DNA from: Limosilactobacillus portuensis
GTDB taxonomy: Bacteria > Bacillota > Bacilli > Lactobacillales > Lactobacillaceae
Direction: 5' to 3'
Length of the DNA stretch: 64,000 nucleotides
Assembly (NCBI RefSeq): GCF_014838735.1
Contig: NZ_JABUXQ010000006.1
Span: 30,883 to 94,882 of the forward strand
A model generated the notes under the pieces. The model was not told the DNA's origin and made no database searches. It saw only the letters and a program-made list of their open reading frames with translations. The position numbers and the translations under genes were made by a program. How positions within the stretch are numbered: position 1 is the first letter of the stretch; the number at the start of each line of letters is the position of its first letter. Positions 9,065 through 18,059 of the stretch are shown here, in pieces.

Positions 9065-10909
9065 TTACTTCCGTGAAGCAGCACGACGACGCTTAGCTTC
9101 CTTTTCACGGGCATTAGTATTCAAGATCTTCTTCCGCAGACGAATATTTTCTGGAGTAACTTCACAGTATTCGTCCTCATTCAAGAATTCAAGTGATTCT
9201 TCAAGTGAGAAGTGAGTAGGTGTCTTGATATGAGCCATTTCATCGGAACCAGCAGCCCGAACGTTAGTCAAGTTCTTACCCTTGGTGATGTTAACCGTAA
9301 TATCATTTTCACGACTGTTCTCACCAACGATCATTCCCTCGTAAACTTCAGTACCTGGATCAATCAATAATTGTCCACGACTTTCAATTCCCATCATAGC
9401 ATAGGTGGTTGCCTTACCGGCATTCATGGAAACAAGAGTACCCTTTTGTCGACCAGGGTTCCAATTCTTAATTACAGGAGCATACTTTTCAAAGGTATGA
9501 CTCATAATTCCGTAACCACGGGTCATCGTCATAAATTCGGTTGAATAACCGATCAATCCACGTGATGGTGCTAAGAAGATTAACCGAGTTTGACCATTCT
9601 CACCTGGTTTCATGTTCTTCATTTCACCCTTCCGCTTGGAAAGACTATCAATAACTGAACCAGTGTATTCATCTGGTGTATCAATTTGAACTTCTTCGAA
9701 TGGTTCACACATTACACCATCAATTTCCCGGTAGATAACTTCTGGACGTGATACTGATAATTCATAACCCTCACGACGTAAAGTTTCAATTAAAATTGAG
9801 AGGTGTAATTCACCACGACCTGAAACAGTCCAGGCACCTGGATCATCCGTATCTTCAACCTTTAATGAAACATCAGTCTGCATTTCACGCTTCAACCGGT
9901 CTTCAAGTTGACGGGCAGTAACAAACTTACCTTCACGACCAGCAAATGGTGAATCATTAGTCCGGAAGGTCATCCGTAATGTCGGCGGATCAATCCGCAA
10001 TGGTGTAATTGCTTCTGGATGTTCTGGATCTGTTACGGTTTCACCAACATTGATGTCTTCCATTCCGGATACAGCAATTAAGTCACCGGCTTCAGCTTCC
10101 TTAATTTCCAACCGCTTCAATCCGAAGAAACCGAATAACTTAGTAACCCGGAAGTTCTTCTTTGAGCCGTCAAGCTTCATTAAGGTAACGTTATCACCAA
10201 CCTTGATCTTGCCACGGAAGACCCGACCAATACCAATTCGACCAACGAAGTCATTGTAATCCAAGATCGCAACTTGGAATTGAAGAGGTTCATCAGAGTT
10301 ATCAATTGGTGCAGGAATCGTCTTGATAATGGTATCAAACAATGGCTTCATGGTATGTTCTTGAGTAGAAATGTCAGAATCATAGCTTGAAGTACCGTTC
10401 ATTGCTGAAGTGTAAACAACAGGGAAGTCAAGTTGATCTTCATCAGCCCCTAATTCAATAAAGAGGTCAAGAACTTCGTCAACAACTTCTTCAGGACGAG
10501 CACCCTTACGGTCAACCTTGTTGATAACAACAATTGGTGTAAGGTGTTGTTCAAGAGCCTTCTTCAAAACGAACCGGGTCTGCGGCATGGTTCCTTCAAA
10601 GGCATCAACAACCAAAAGAACACCATCAACCATCTTCATAACCCGTTCAACTTCACCACCGAAGTCAGCGTGTCCTGGAGTATCAAGGATGTTAATTTGG
10701 TACTTACCATATTTAACAGCAGTGTTCTTTGACAAGATGGTAATACCACGTTCACGTTCAATAGCGTTAGTATCCATTGCCCGATCTTCAATGGAGAAGT
10801 GTTCTGGCAAGGTATCTGATTGTTTAAGCATTTCGTTAACTAAGGTAGTCTTACCGTGGTCAACGTGGGCAATAATCGCAATGTTCCGAATGTCGTCACG
10901 AGATTTCAA
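9065..10909 (-). CDS. typA: Translational GTPase TypA/BipA
   Basis: 614 residues, full length. The G domain has AHVDHGKTT (14-22), DTPGHADF (near 77) and NKVD (near 131); EF-G-like domains III and V and the TypA-specific C-terminal domain follow. TypA binds ribosomes and acts in 50S assembly and stress or cold adaptation. The start is TTG at 10907-10909, supported by AAAGGAAG 8 nt upstream. It is a single-gene unit with a TATACT -10 box about 45 nt before the start. Confidence 0.96.
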   Translation of the reverse strand: MKSRDDIRNIAIIAHVDHGKTTLVNEMLKQSDTLPEHFSIEDRAMDTNAIERERGITILSKNTAVKYGKYQINILDTPGHADFGGEVERVMKMVDGVLLVVDAFEGTMPQTRFVLKKALEQHLTPIVVINKVDRKGARPEEVVDEVLDLFIELGADEDQLDFPVVYTSAMNGTSSYDSDISTQEHTMKPLFDTIIKTIPAPIDNSDEPLQFQVAILDYNDFVGRIGIGRVFRGKIKVGDNVTLMKLDGSKKNFRVTKLFGFFGLKRLEIKEAEAGDLIAVSGMEDINVGETVTDPEHPEAITPLRIDPPTLRMTFRTNDSPFAGREGKFVTARQLEDRLKREMQTDVSLKVEDTDDPGAWTVSGRGELHLSILIETLRREGYELSVSRPEVIYREIDGVMCEPFEEVQIDTPDEYTGSVIDSLSKRKGEMKNMKPGENGQTRLIFLAPSRGLIGYSTEFMTMTRGYGIMSHTFEKYAPVIKNWNPGRQKGTLVSMNAGKATTYAMMGIESRGQLLIDPGTEVYEGMIVGENSRENDITVNITKGKNLTNVRAAGSDEMAHIKTPTHFSLEESLEFLNEDEYCEVTPENIRLRKKILNTNAREKEAKRRRAASRK

Positions 10910-10951
10910 GATTCAATCTTCCTTTCATCTTAACTCTACTCTAACAAGTTC

Positions 10952-10957
10952 AGTATA
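10952..10957 (-). promoter_or_regulatory. Candidate -10 box of typA
   Basis: TATACT on the minus strand (complement of 10952-10957), about 42 bases upstream of the typA start codon. The matching -35 is poor, so this is a partial promoter call. Confidence 0.35.
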
Positions 10958-10986
10958 CACTGTCCCGCGAGTGATTTCATAAAAAA

Positions 10987-11006
10987 ACTGCGACAAATTA
11001 GTCACA
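10987..11006 (-). terminator. Terminator after the suhB-like pseudogene
   Basis: 7-bp stem (10987-10993 with 11000-11006, one G-U pair) followed on the minus strand by a run of seven T. Confidence 0.75.
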
Positions 11007-11016
11007 GCTTCGACAA

Positions 11017-11802
11017 CTATTTAGTAATCTGCCAGATGTCCTGACAAACTTTTTTCGTTGCTACTAATACAGTGTTTGATGATAGCACATTAAGCGGTTG
11101 GTCGTCAATTGTTTTCACTAGCAAACTAAGTTCTTCTGCAATTACCCTTCCGGCAGCAATATCCCACGGCTTTAACCTTGACGTATACCCACCTAATTGG
11201 CCATTTAACACGTGGATTGTTTCAATTCCTGCACTACCATACATTCTTAGTCCAGCAGCCCGCTGAGCAATTTCTTGTTGATGACACTGATTTTTAATTA
11301 ATTGCCAGCCATTAATTGCAATTAAACTATCTGCTAAAGAAGAATTGGCTGGTGCCTTTAATTGCTGCTCATTGACATATGCTCCATGTCCTCGCCAAGC
11401 ATGGTATAAGCGCTTATTCATGACATCCATAATATAGCCTAACGTTGGCTCCCCATCACAATACAAGGCTACCATAATGGCAAAATGATCCCGTTGCTTA
11501 ACAAAGTTTAGCGTTCCATCAATCGGGTCAATAATCCAGACATTCCCATTTAAATCTGGATTGATCTTTTAGTTAAAACTCTCTTCTTCACCAACAATTC
11601 TTGCTGATGGGTCAATTTCTAAAAGACGCTTCCTAATTAATTGTTCATTCTGGCGATCAACATTGGTCACCAAATCATTAGCTGACGACTTAGTATCAAC
11701 CTTAAGCGGTGTATTCATTAGCTCAATTGTCTGCTCCCGAACATTCCACAAAAGTTCTTGAACTTTTTGGTCAAACCTTTCTAGTGTTTCACTATTTATC
11801 AT
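11017..11802 (-). pseudogene. Inositol-monophosphatase (SuhB) family gene broken by an in-frame TAA
   Basis: Read through one stop, this gives a 261-codon SuhB/YktC-type protein. The first part (11802 to 11572) ends VGEEESFN and holds the metal-binding GEE motif. A TAA at 11569-11571 interrupts it. The same frame continues without gap as KINPDLNGN and WIIDPIDGTLNF, the metal-binding DPIDGT motif, then on to WDIAAGRVIAEE, the third motif. All catalytic motifs survive, but metal site 1 is split across the stop, so neither half should be active. The break may be recent, or a base-call error. Its start overlaps the end of the UPF0223 gene by 11 bp, as in the Bacillus yktA-yktC region. Confidence 0.88.
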
Positions 11803-12088
11803 CCTGATTCACCCGTATCTTCCCAGCTGTTTTTTCTTTTGCTGCCTGCATTACCTTATATAAGGAATAGCCAGAAACATCCTCAAAGCGTTTTCCTAGC
11901 TGTTTTTCATAAGCCTTTGAGTTTGCTACCTGCTTAAACTTTTTATACTGATCGATAATTGCCTGCCGGTCAACACCAATCTCATACGCATCTTCTACTA
12001 CCCGAAACATCCCAATCACTTCGTTCATTTCATCAATTGTCCAATCAGGATCAATCGGATAAGAATAACTATTCTGCTTAGTCGCCAT
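11792..12088 (-). CDS. UPF0223 family protein
   Basis: 98 residues. Recognised by YSYPIDPDWTIDEMNEVI and the later GYSLYKVMQAAK, features of the YktA/UPF0223 family of small acidic helical proteins with no known function. The ATG at 12086-12088 is preferred over a TTG one codon upstream. It is the first gene of a two-gene unit with the broken SuhB-like gene. Confidence 0.87.
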   Translation of the reverse strand: MATKQNSYSYPIDPDWTIDEMNEVIGMFRVVEDAYEIGVDRQAIIDQYKKFKQVANSKAYEKQLGKRFEDVSGYSLYKVMQAAKEKTAGKIRVNQDDK

Positions 12089-12149
12089 CAACCATCACAT
12101 TCTTTCATTATATTGTTATCTACTACCATTTATTTTAGCTTTAAACCCA

Positions 12150-12182
12150 CAAAACACGCTACCAAAATGATAGCGTGTTTTG
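12150..12182 (-). terminator. Terminator after the pdh operon
   Basis: Perfect 12-bp stem CAAAACACGCTA / TAGCGTGTTTTG with a 9-nt loop, just beyond the pdhD stop. T-rich on both sides, so possibly bidirectional. Confidence 0.85.
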
Positions 12183-12207
12183 GAATTATGGATGTTTTTT
12201 CGACATT

Positions 12208-13635
12208 CTAAATGTGAGTTGGGAAACCAAGAGCAACATCAGCTGCTTCTTGAATTGGTTCATTCAATGTTGGGTGTGGGTGAATTGTCAAAGCAACATC
12301 TTCAACGTTCATTCCACAGTTAACAATCAATGAAAGTTCTCCAGCTAACGTACTTGCTTCTGGGCCAACTACTTGTGCACCAACAACGTTCTTCTTATCC
12401 TTAGTGTAGATAAAGCGAACGAATCCTTCTGGCTCATCAAGTGAAACGGCACGTGCATTACCGGCAAATGGGAATTGTGCTGTAGCAACTTCGATTCCCT
12501 TTTCCTTAGCTTGGTCAGCGTTCATACCAACTTCAGCCAATTCTGGATCTGCGAAGCAAACTGCAGGAACACCAACCCAATCATTGGCAGTATTCTTACC
12601 AGCAATTGCACCAGCAGCGGTCTTCCCTTCGAAGAATGCCTTGTGTGCTAAAGCGGGACCTGGAACAATGTCACCAATAGCATAGATATGATCAACCGAG
12701 GTCTTACCTTGCTTATCAACAACAACCTTACCATGGTCATCCAGCTTAACACTGGTCATTTCAAGACCAAAGTTGTCGGTGTTTGGCTTCCGACCTACTG
12801 AAACCATGCAGTAGTCAGCAGTTAATGATTGTTCCTTACCGTCTACCTCATAGTTAACAGTAACGCTCTTGTCATCCTGTGAAGAACTCTTTGCCATTGC
12901 GTTTGTAACAATGTCAATGCCCTTCTTCTTCAAGTTCTTTTCAACAACTTTAACCATGTCTTTGTCAAAGCCATTCAAAATTGAACCGGTTCCTTCAAGA
13001 ATTGTTACGTGTGAACCAAGGTCAGCATATGCACCAGCCAATTCAGTACCGATGTAACCACCACCGATAACAACGAACTCTTTTGGAATTTCAGGAAGGT
13101 TCAAGCCACCGGTAGAATCAATAACCCGACCATCAAACTTGAAGCCCCTGATTTCAACTGGACGTGAACCAGTAGCAAGAATTAAGTTATTCCACTTAAT
13201 TACCCGGCCGTTATCATTATCCATGAATTGCTTAGGACCAGTCTTCATAACCCGAAGTTGTGAGTCATTGTCCATAACAGCTTCACCATCAATGATTTCA
13301 ACCTTGTGCTTCTTTAAGAGCATCTCAACACCACGGGTCATCCGGTCAACAACCTTGTGTTGCTTCCAATCTTGAGTCTTTGCAAAGTCAATTGAAGCAT
13401 CAGTCTTTGAGATTCCGTATGTTGAAGAATCTTTAGCTTGTTGCAAACGGTGACCAGCAGCAATTAATGCCTTTGATGGAACACAACCAACATTAAGACA
13501 TACACCACCAAGTCCTGGTTCACCCTTTTCAATCAAGGTAACCTTTTGACCTAATTCTGAGGCACGAATAGCGGCAACGTAACCACCAGGACCTCCACCT
13601 ACAATAACAGTATCTTTTTGTTCAACATCAGCCAT
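12208..13635 (-). CDS. pdhD: Dihydrolipoyl dehydrogenase (E3 of pyruvate dehydrogenase)
   Basis: 475 residues. FAD-binding GGGPGGYVAA (13-22), redox-active disulfide in GGVCLNVGCVPSK (C46 and C51), NAD-binding GGGYIGTELAGAYADLG in the middle, and the C-terminal HPHPTLNE with the catalytic His-Glu pair. E3 reoxidises the lipoyl group of E2 and makes NADH. It is the last gene of pdhABCD, with a 5-bp gap from pdhC and a terminator after it. Confidence 0.97.
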   Translation of the reverse strand: MADVEQKDTVIVGGGPGGYVAAIRASELGQKVTLIEKGEPGLGGVCLNVGCVPSKALIAAGHRLQQAKDSSTYGISKTDASIDFAKTQDWKQHKVVDRMTRGVEMLLKKHKVEIIDGEAVMDNDSQLRVMKTGPKQFMDNDNGRVIKWNNLILATGSRPVEIRGFKFDGRVIDSTGGLNLPEIPKEFVVIGGGYIGTELAGAYADLGSHVTILEGTGSILNGFDKDMVKVVEKNLKKKGIDIVTNAMAKSSSQDDKSVTVNYEVDGKEQSLTADYCMVSVGRKPNTDNFGLEMTSVKLDDHGKVVVDKQGKTSVDHIYAIGDIVPGPALAHKAFFEGKTAAGAIAGKNTANDWVGVPAVCFADPELAEVGMNADQAKEKGIEVATAQFPFAGNARAVSLDEPEGFVRFIYTKDKKNVVGAQVVGPEASTLAGELSLIVNCGMNVEDVALTIHPHPTLNEPIQEAADVALGFPTHI

Positions 13636-13640
13636 ACTAA

Positions 13641-14972
13641 TTAGCCCTCCATCATTAATAATTCAGGATCTTCAAGGAGCTTCTTCAAGTAGTTCAAAGC
13701 TTCTGTAGCAAGGGCACCATCAATCAAACGGTGATCAACGGTTAATGACAACTTCATGTTGTGACCAACGACAATTTCACCATCTGCGTTAACAATTGGT
13801 TCAGTTGCAATTGTACCCATACCAAGGATAGCTACTTCTGGTTGGTTGATGATTGGGGTGAACCAGCCACCACGCATTGAACCAATGTTAGAAATAGTCA
13901 TGCAGCCATGAGCCATGCTATCAGGGCTAAGCTTGTTTTCTTCAGCAGCTTCAGCGTTATCAGAAATTTCCTTAGCGATTTCAAACATGCTCTTTGAGTC
14001 AGCATTCTTAATGTTAGGGTTGTAAAGACCGTGATCAGTGCTTGTAGCAATGCCAATGTTGTAGTAGTGCTTTTGAACAAGTTCTTGAGTACTGTCATCA
14101 ATTGAACTATTGAATTCTGGGTACTTCTTCATCATCGCAATCAGAGCCTTAACAACGTAAGGTAAGAATGTTAAGTGAATGCCTTGATCAGCGGCAATAG
14201 CCTTGTACTTCTTCCGGTTAGCCATCATCTTTGAAACTTCAGCGTTTGCGAAGACAGTAACCATTGGACTGATGTCAACAGAATCACGCATGTTCTTAGC
14301 AATGATTTGACGCATCTTGGATAATGGTTCACGAGTTTCAGCATCCTTGCCGGCACCTTCATAAGGCTTAATAGTATTACCCGCAGCTGGAGCACTAGCA
14401 GCAGGAGCGGTAGCAGCAGCGGCTGGAGCACTAGCAGCATTCCCGTTGAAGTTATCAATATCAATCTTCAATACTTGTCCGTGATTACCACTTGGTTGAA
14501 CCAATGAAATATCAACGCCCTTGTCACGAGCATATTGACGTACAGATGGCATTGCCATAACAAGCTTGTTAGGTTCAGCTAATGGTGCTACTCCGCCTTG
14601 CTTTGGAGCAGGTGCAGGTTCACTAGAAGCAGCTGGGGCTTCACTCTCAGCTGGAGCACTTGATTCTTCAGCAGCAGTGTCGTCAGCACTGTCATCGGCA
14701 TCTTCAGCGTCAACGTTTGTGCTTACGCCATCCTTGCCATCATCGATCAATACAAGGTCATTACCCTTTTCAACGTGGTCGTCTTCCTTTGCTTCGATCT
14801 TCTTAATCGTCCCAGCAACAGGAGAAACAAGTTGGGTAGTTGATTTATCAGTTTGAATTTCTACTAATGGGTCACCATCTTTGACTTGGTCGCCTTCCTT
14901 AACTAAGAAAGAAGCGATGTCCCCTTCAGTCAAACCTTCACCCATTTCAGGTAGTCTAAATTTATAAGCCAT
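13641..14972 (-). CDS. pdhC: Dihydrolipoamide acetyltransferase (E2 of pyruvate dehydrogenase)
   Basis: 443 residues. One lipoyl domain (1-78) with the lipoylated lysine in QTDKSTT (K43), an acidic Ala/Ser/Glu linker (about 80-125), a peripheral-subunit-binding domain (about 138-172, [14 protein letters not shown]), an Ala/Pro linker, and the catalytic domain (about 205-443) with DHRLIDGA holding the catalytic His. E2 passes the acetyl group to CoA and forms the complex core. There is a single lipoyl domain, as in many Firmicutes. The Ala-rich linkers create long spurious frames on both strands. Confidence 0.97.
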   Translation of the reverse strand: MAYKFRLPEMGEGLTEGDIASFLVKEGDQVKDGDPLVEIQTDKSTTQLVSPVAGTIKKIEAKEDDHVEKGNDLVLIDDGKDGVSTNVDAEDADDSADDTAAEESSAPAESEAPAASSEPAPAPKQGGVAPLAEPNKLVMAMPSVRQYARDKGVDISLVQPSGNHGQVLKIDIDNFNGNAASAPAAAATAPAASAPAAGNTIKPYEGAGKDAETREPLSKMRQIIAKNMRDSVDISPMVTVFANAEVSKMMANRKKYKAIAADQGIHLTFLPYVVKALIAMMKKYPEFNSSIDDSTQELVQKHYYNIGIATSTDHGLYNPNIKNADSKSMFEIAKEISDNAEAAEENKLSPDSMAHGCMTISNIGSMRGGWFTPIINQPEVAILGMGTIATEPIVNADGEIVVGHNMKLSLTVDHRLIDGALATEALNYLKKLLEDPELLMMEG

Positions 14973-15016
14973 ATCGATTTAACTTCCTTTCTTAATCAGT
15001 GGTGTATGCACCGCGA

Positions 15017-15994
15017 TTAATAATTAACAGCTTGTGTTGCGGCATCTTCAATGTCATCAGCACCAGGAAGCCATACATTTTCTGCTTGTGGGAATGGGTA
15101 AACAGAGTTTGGAGCAGCTACACGAATAACTGGAGCATCCAAGTACATGATGGCACCTTCTGAAATAGCAGAAGCTACTTGTGCACCGACACCGGCCATC
15201 TTTTGTGCTTCTTGAACAATTACTACACGGTGAGTCTTCTTGATAGATTCAAAGATAGTGTCTGTGTCAAGTGGGTAAAGTGAACGGAGATCGATAATTT
15301 CTGCTGAGATATTCTTCTTAGCAAGCTTCTTAGCAGCCTTTTGAGCTTCTGAAACTTCACCACCATAAGCAATGATTGTTACATCGTTACCTTCTTCAAC
15401 GACATTTGCCTTGTCCAAAGGAACAGTGTACTTGTCATCAGGAACTTCGCCCTTAACTGAACGGTAGAGACGAAGGTTTTCAAGGAAGAGAACTGGGTCA
15501 TTATTTTCAATAGCGGAAATAACAAGTCCCTTAGCATCATAAGCTGAACTTGGGGTAACAACACGAAGACCTGGAATACCTACAAAGAAGTTTTCAAGAT
15601 CGTCCCCGTGTAATTCAGCAGTATGAGTACCACCACCGTATGGAGTACGGATAGTGATTGGCATGTTCTTAGTACCATCATATTGGAAACGTACACGTGA
15701 CATTTGTCCGGCAATTGAGTCCATTGCTTCAAAAGTGAAGCCCATGAATTGAATTTCTGGAACTGGACGCCAACCAGTAGCGGCTAAACCAATTGACAGA
15801 CCTAAAATACCAGATTCAGCTAATGGTGTACTAAATACACGGTCCTTACCGTACTTTTCTTGCAAGCCGTTAGTAGCACGGAAGACACCACCGTTTTTAC
15901 CAACATCTTCACCGAAGACCAAGGTCTTTGGATCTTCAGCCAAAGCAATGTCAATACCTTCAGTAATAGCTTTGATATAAGTCTTTTTAGCCAT
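15017..15994 (-). CDS. pdhB: Pyruvate dehydrogenase E1 beta subunit
   Basis: 325 residues, the usual length. Starts MAKKTYIKAITEGIDIAL; GEDVGKNGGVF (near 28-38) and the central PYGGGTHTAELHG are characteristic of the E1-beta transketolase-like fold. With PdhA it forms the thiamine-pyrophosphate-dependent heterotetramer that decarboxylates pyruvate. There is a 2-bp gap to the upstream pdhA; pdhC follows after about 45 bp. Confidence 0.97.
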   Translation of the reverse strand: MAKKTYIKAITEGIDIALAEDPKTLVFGEDVGKNGGVFRATNGLQEKYGKDRVFSTPLAESGILGLSIGLAATGWRPVPEIQFMGFTFEAMDSIAGQMSRVRFQYDGTKNMPITIRTPYGGGTHTAELHGDDLENFFVGIPGLRVVTPSSAYDAKGLVISAIENNDPVLFLENLRLYRSVKGEVPDDKYTVPLDKANVVEEGNDVTIIAYGGEVSEAQKAAKKLAKKNISAEIIDLRSLYPLDTDTIFESIKKTHRVVIVQEAQKMAGVGAQVASAISEGAIMYLDAPVIRVAAPNSVYPFPQAENVWLPGADDIEDAATQAVNY

Positions 15995-15996
15995 GA

Positions 15997-17103
15997 TTAC
16001 TTCGACTCCTTTGCTTCGTACTTCTTAATTTGTTCTTTGATATCTGGGGTTGGAACTTCGAAGGTCCGCTTAAGCATGTCTGTAACCTTTTCTGGTTCTA
16101 CAGAGTCAGCTTCCTTCATAGCCTTCTTGAAGTCTTCCTTGCATTCATCAGCATACTTGTTTTCTTCGTCTTCAGACCAGAGACCTTTCTTAGTCAAGTA
16201 CTTACGAAGCCGAATTAATGGATCCTTGTCGAACCATGGCTTTTCTTCTTCCTTAGTACGGTAACGACTAGGATCGTCACCAGCAGAACTGTGAGCACCA
16301 AACCGGTATGTTAAGGTTTCAATTAATACTGGACCATTGCCGGCAGCAGCGAATTCACGAGCTTCCTTAGCAACTTCATAACATGCCAAGATATCCATTC
16401 CGTCAACTTGAACACCTGGAATACCAGCTGCAACACCCTTTTGAGCAATGGTTTGAGCATAAGTTTGAAGCTTCAGTGGGTATGAAATTGCCCAGCCGTT
16501 GTTTTGAATAATGAATACGGCAGGAGCTTGGAATGCACCAGCAAAGTTCATTCCTTCGTAGGTGTCACCTTGTGATGAACCACCTTCACCGGTATAAGCA
16601 TAAGCAACGGCATCCTTTTCACCGTTCTTCTTAATACCAAGAGCACCACCGGCCATTTCAACCATTTGGGCACCAATGATAATTTGTGGACGTAATGCAC
16701 GAGCATCAAACATGTTGCCTTTGAGGTGACCCTTTGACCAAAGGTACATTTGAGCAACAGTTGCACCGTGTTGAATTAATTGAGGTAAGTCACGATATGC
16801 AGGGAATAAGAAGTCATTCTTCTCAAATGCAGCCGCGGTCCCCATTTCTGAGGCCTCTTCACCCCAAGTTGGGGCATAAAATCCTAAACGACCTTGCTTT
16901 GAGAAACTCATGGTTTGTTCGTGAAGTGCACGTTCCCAAACCATCTTCTTCATTAAGTCAACTAACAGATCATCACTGAAGTTAGCCATTAAATCCTTGT
17001 TAACGACATTCCCATCATTATCGAGAATTTGAACAGGCTTTGCATATGGAGCGCCTTCTTCAGCTTTAATCTTTGCAAAGTCAACAGCTTTGGTATTGGC
17101 CAT
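15997..17103 (-). CDS. pdhA: Pyruvate dehydrogenase E1 alpha subunit
   Basis: 368 residues from the ATG at 17101-17103, which has AAAGGGATG 9 nt upstream; an upstream in-frame extension has no ribosome site. The TPP/Mg motif reads GEGGSSQGD and ends QNN, with Glu where most homologues have Asp (GDG). The phosphorylation-loop region RFGAHSSAGDDPSRYR is conserved. First gene of pdhABCD, which converts pyruvate to acetyl-CoA. A promoter and a CcpA-like site lie just upstream. Confidence 0.96.
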   Translation of the reverse strand: MANTKAVDFAKIKAEEGAPYAKPVQILDNDGNVVNKDLMANFSDDLLVDLMKKMVWERALHEQTMSFSKQGRLGFYAPTWGEEASEMGTAAAFEKNDFLFPAYRDLPQLIQHGATVAQMYLWSKGHLKGNMFDARALRPQIIIGAQMVEMAGGALGIKKNGEKDAVAYAYTGEGGSSQGDTYEGMNFAGAFQAPAVFIIQNNGWAISYPLKLQTYAQTIAQKGVAAGIPGVQVDGMDILACYEVAKEAREFAAAGNGPVLIETLTYRFGAHSSAGDDPSRYRTKEEEKPWFDKDPLIRLRKYLTKKGLWSEDEENKYADECKEDFKKAMKEADSVEPEKVTDMLKRTFEVPTPDIKEQIKKYEAKESK

Positions 17104-17139
17104 TATAAAACATCCCTTTCCAAATCCAATTAACATCAT

Positions 17140-17153
17140 CGTAAGCGATTACT
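17140..17153 (-). promoter_or_regulatory. Candidate cre (CcpA-binding) site in the pdhA leader
   Basis: The 14-mer cGTAAGCGATTACt matches the cre consensus TGWAANCGNTNWCA at 12 of 14 positions, with mismatches only at the two ends. It lies between the proposed pdhA promoter and the start codon, where bound CcpA could block elongation. Carbon control of pyruvate metabolism makes this plausible; binding is not shown. Confidence 0.4.
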
Positions 17154-17172
17154 TACCTTACTTACATTATTT

Positions 17173-17200
17173 AGTATACCTCTCTTTCAACATAATACAA
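17173..17200 (-). promoter_or_regulatory. Promoter of pdhABCD
   Basis: Minus strand: TTGTAT (complement of 17195-17200), 16-nt spacer, TATACT (complement of 17173-17178), about 70 nt before the pdhA ATG. Confidence 0.6.
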
Positions 17201-17419
17201 GCGATTTCATAGACTTATTTTGATTAATTTGACTAATATTTTCTTAAATTGTATACGTTTTCAACAAAATTGATTGTTTGTTCTTTATTTTTTTACTTTT
17301 CCTTGTTTTTACCGTTATTTTTATTCAATTTCAGTTTGTGATAAACTACTATTTGTTTGAACAATCAATTTTAAACGATTAATAATGTAGATTAATTTTT
17401 TATTTGGAGGATGATCATT
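17201..17419. other. AT-rich divergent spacer between pdhA and def with a distant inverted repeat
   Basis: No gene fits here. A perfect 13-bp inverted repeat, AAAATTGATTGTT at 17266-17278 and its complement at 17360-17372, flanks about 80 nt of T-rich sequence and lies just upstream of def. It could be an operator pair or chance in AT-rich DNA. The def ribosome site GGAGG is at 17406-17410. Confidence 0.4.
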
Positions 17420-17983
17420 GTGTATTTAATGAAAGATATTGTTCGCGATGGTGACCCTGTCTTACGGAAGCGTGCTGCAAAAGTAACATTTCCACTTTCA
17501 GCAGAAGATCAAGAATTTGCCAAGCGTGCAATGGAATATCTTGAAGTGAGTCAGGATCCAGAACTATGTAAGAAATATAAGCTCCGTGCTGGTGTCGGCC
17601 TAGCAGCGCCACAAGTTGGTATTTCAAAGCAAATGGCTGCTGTCCTGGTTCCATCCCTAGACGAAGAGGACAATCAGCCTTCATTCAAAGATGTTATCAT
17701 TAATCCGGTAATCGTCAGTGAATCTGTACAATACGGAGCACTCACTGAAGGCGAAGGTTGTCTTTCAGTTGACAAGGATGTTCCCGGATATGTTCCCCGG
17801 CATGACCGTATCACTTTACGCTATCAAGATGTTAAGGGTGAAACTCATCAAGTTCGGTTGAAAAATTACCCAGCAATCGTTTGCCAACATGAAATTGATC
17901 ATCTTCATGGTGTTCTTTTCTACGATCATATTAATAATGATGATCCATTTAAGGCTCCTGATGATACAATCATGATTAGCTAA
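17420..17983 (+). CDS. def: Peptide deformylase
   Basis: 187 residues. All three deformylase motifs are present: GVGLAAPQVG (58-67), EGCLS with metal ligand C115 (113-117), and HEIDH with H158, E159 and H162. The enzyme removes the N-formyl group from nascent proteins. The GTG start at 17420 is chosen because GGAGG at 17406-17410 gives a 9-nt spacing; the ATG at 17411 directly abuts the ribosome site and the ATG at 17429 is too far. The insertions place it with the type 2 Gram-positive enzymes. Its position beside pdhABCD is as in Bacillus. Confidence 0.96.
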   Translation: MYLMKDIVRDGDPVLRKRAAKVTFPLSAEDQEFAKRAMEYLEVSQDPELCKKYKLRAGVGLAAPQVGISKQMAAVLVPSLDEEDNQPSFKDVIINPVIVSESVQYGALTEGEGCLSVDKDVPGYVPRHDRITLRYQDVKGETHQVRLKNYPAIVCQHEIDHLHGVLFYDHINNDDPFKAPDDTIMIS

Positions 17984-18002
17984 TCTTACTTCCACAATAA
18001 AA

Positions 18003-18040
18003 TGGCTCCAGTATTCAATAATTACTGAATACTGGAGCCA
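18003..18040. terminator. Bidirectional terminator between def and a convergent gene
   Basis: Perfect 15-bp stem TGGCTCCAGTATTCA with its complement (18003-18017 and 18026-18040) and an 8-nt loop, between convergent genes. Confidence 0.88.
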
Positions 18041-18059
18041 CTTTCAATTATAATAATCC

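Noticed and set aside
10518-10982. 154-codon plus-strand frame opposite typA
   Set aside because: A shadow of a highly conserved gene; no ribosome site and no recognisable protein.
11017-11802. Programmed frameshift or readthrough in the suhB-like gene
   Set aside because: The break is a plain TAA with no slippery sequence or downstream structure evident; nonsense mutation or error is simpler.
14566-14856. Ala/Ser-rich plus-strand frame opposite pdhC
   Set aside because: Produced by the repetitive linker of E2 read on the wrong strand.
17411-17983. def starting at the ATG 17411
   Set aside because: That ATG directly abuts the GGAGG at 17406-17410; the GTG at 17420 has correct spacing.
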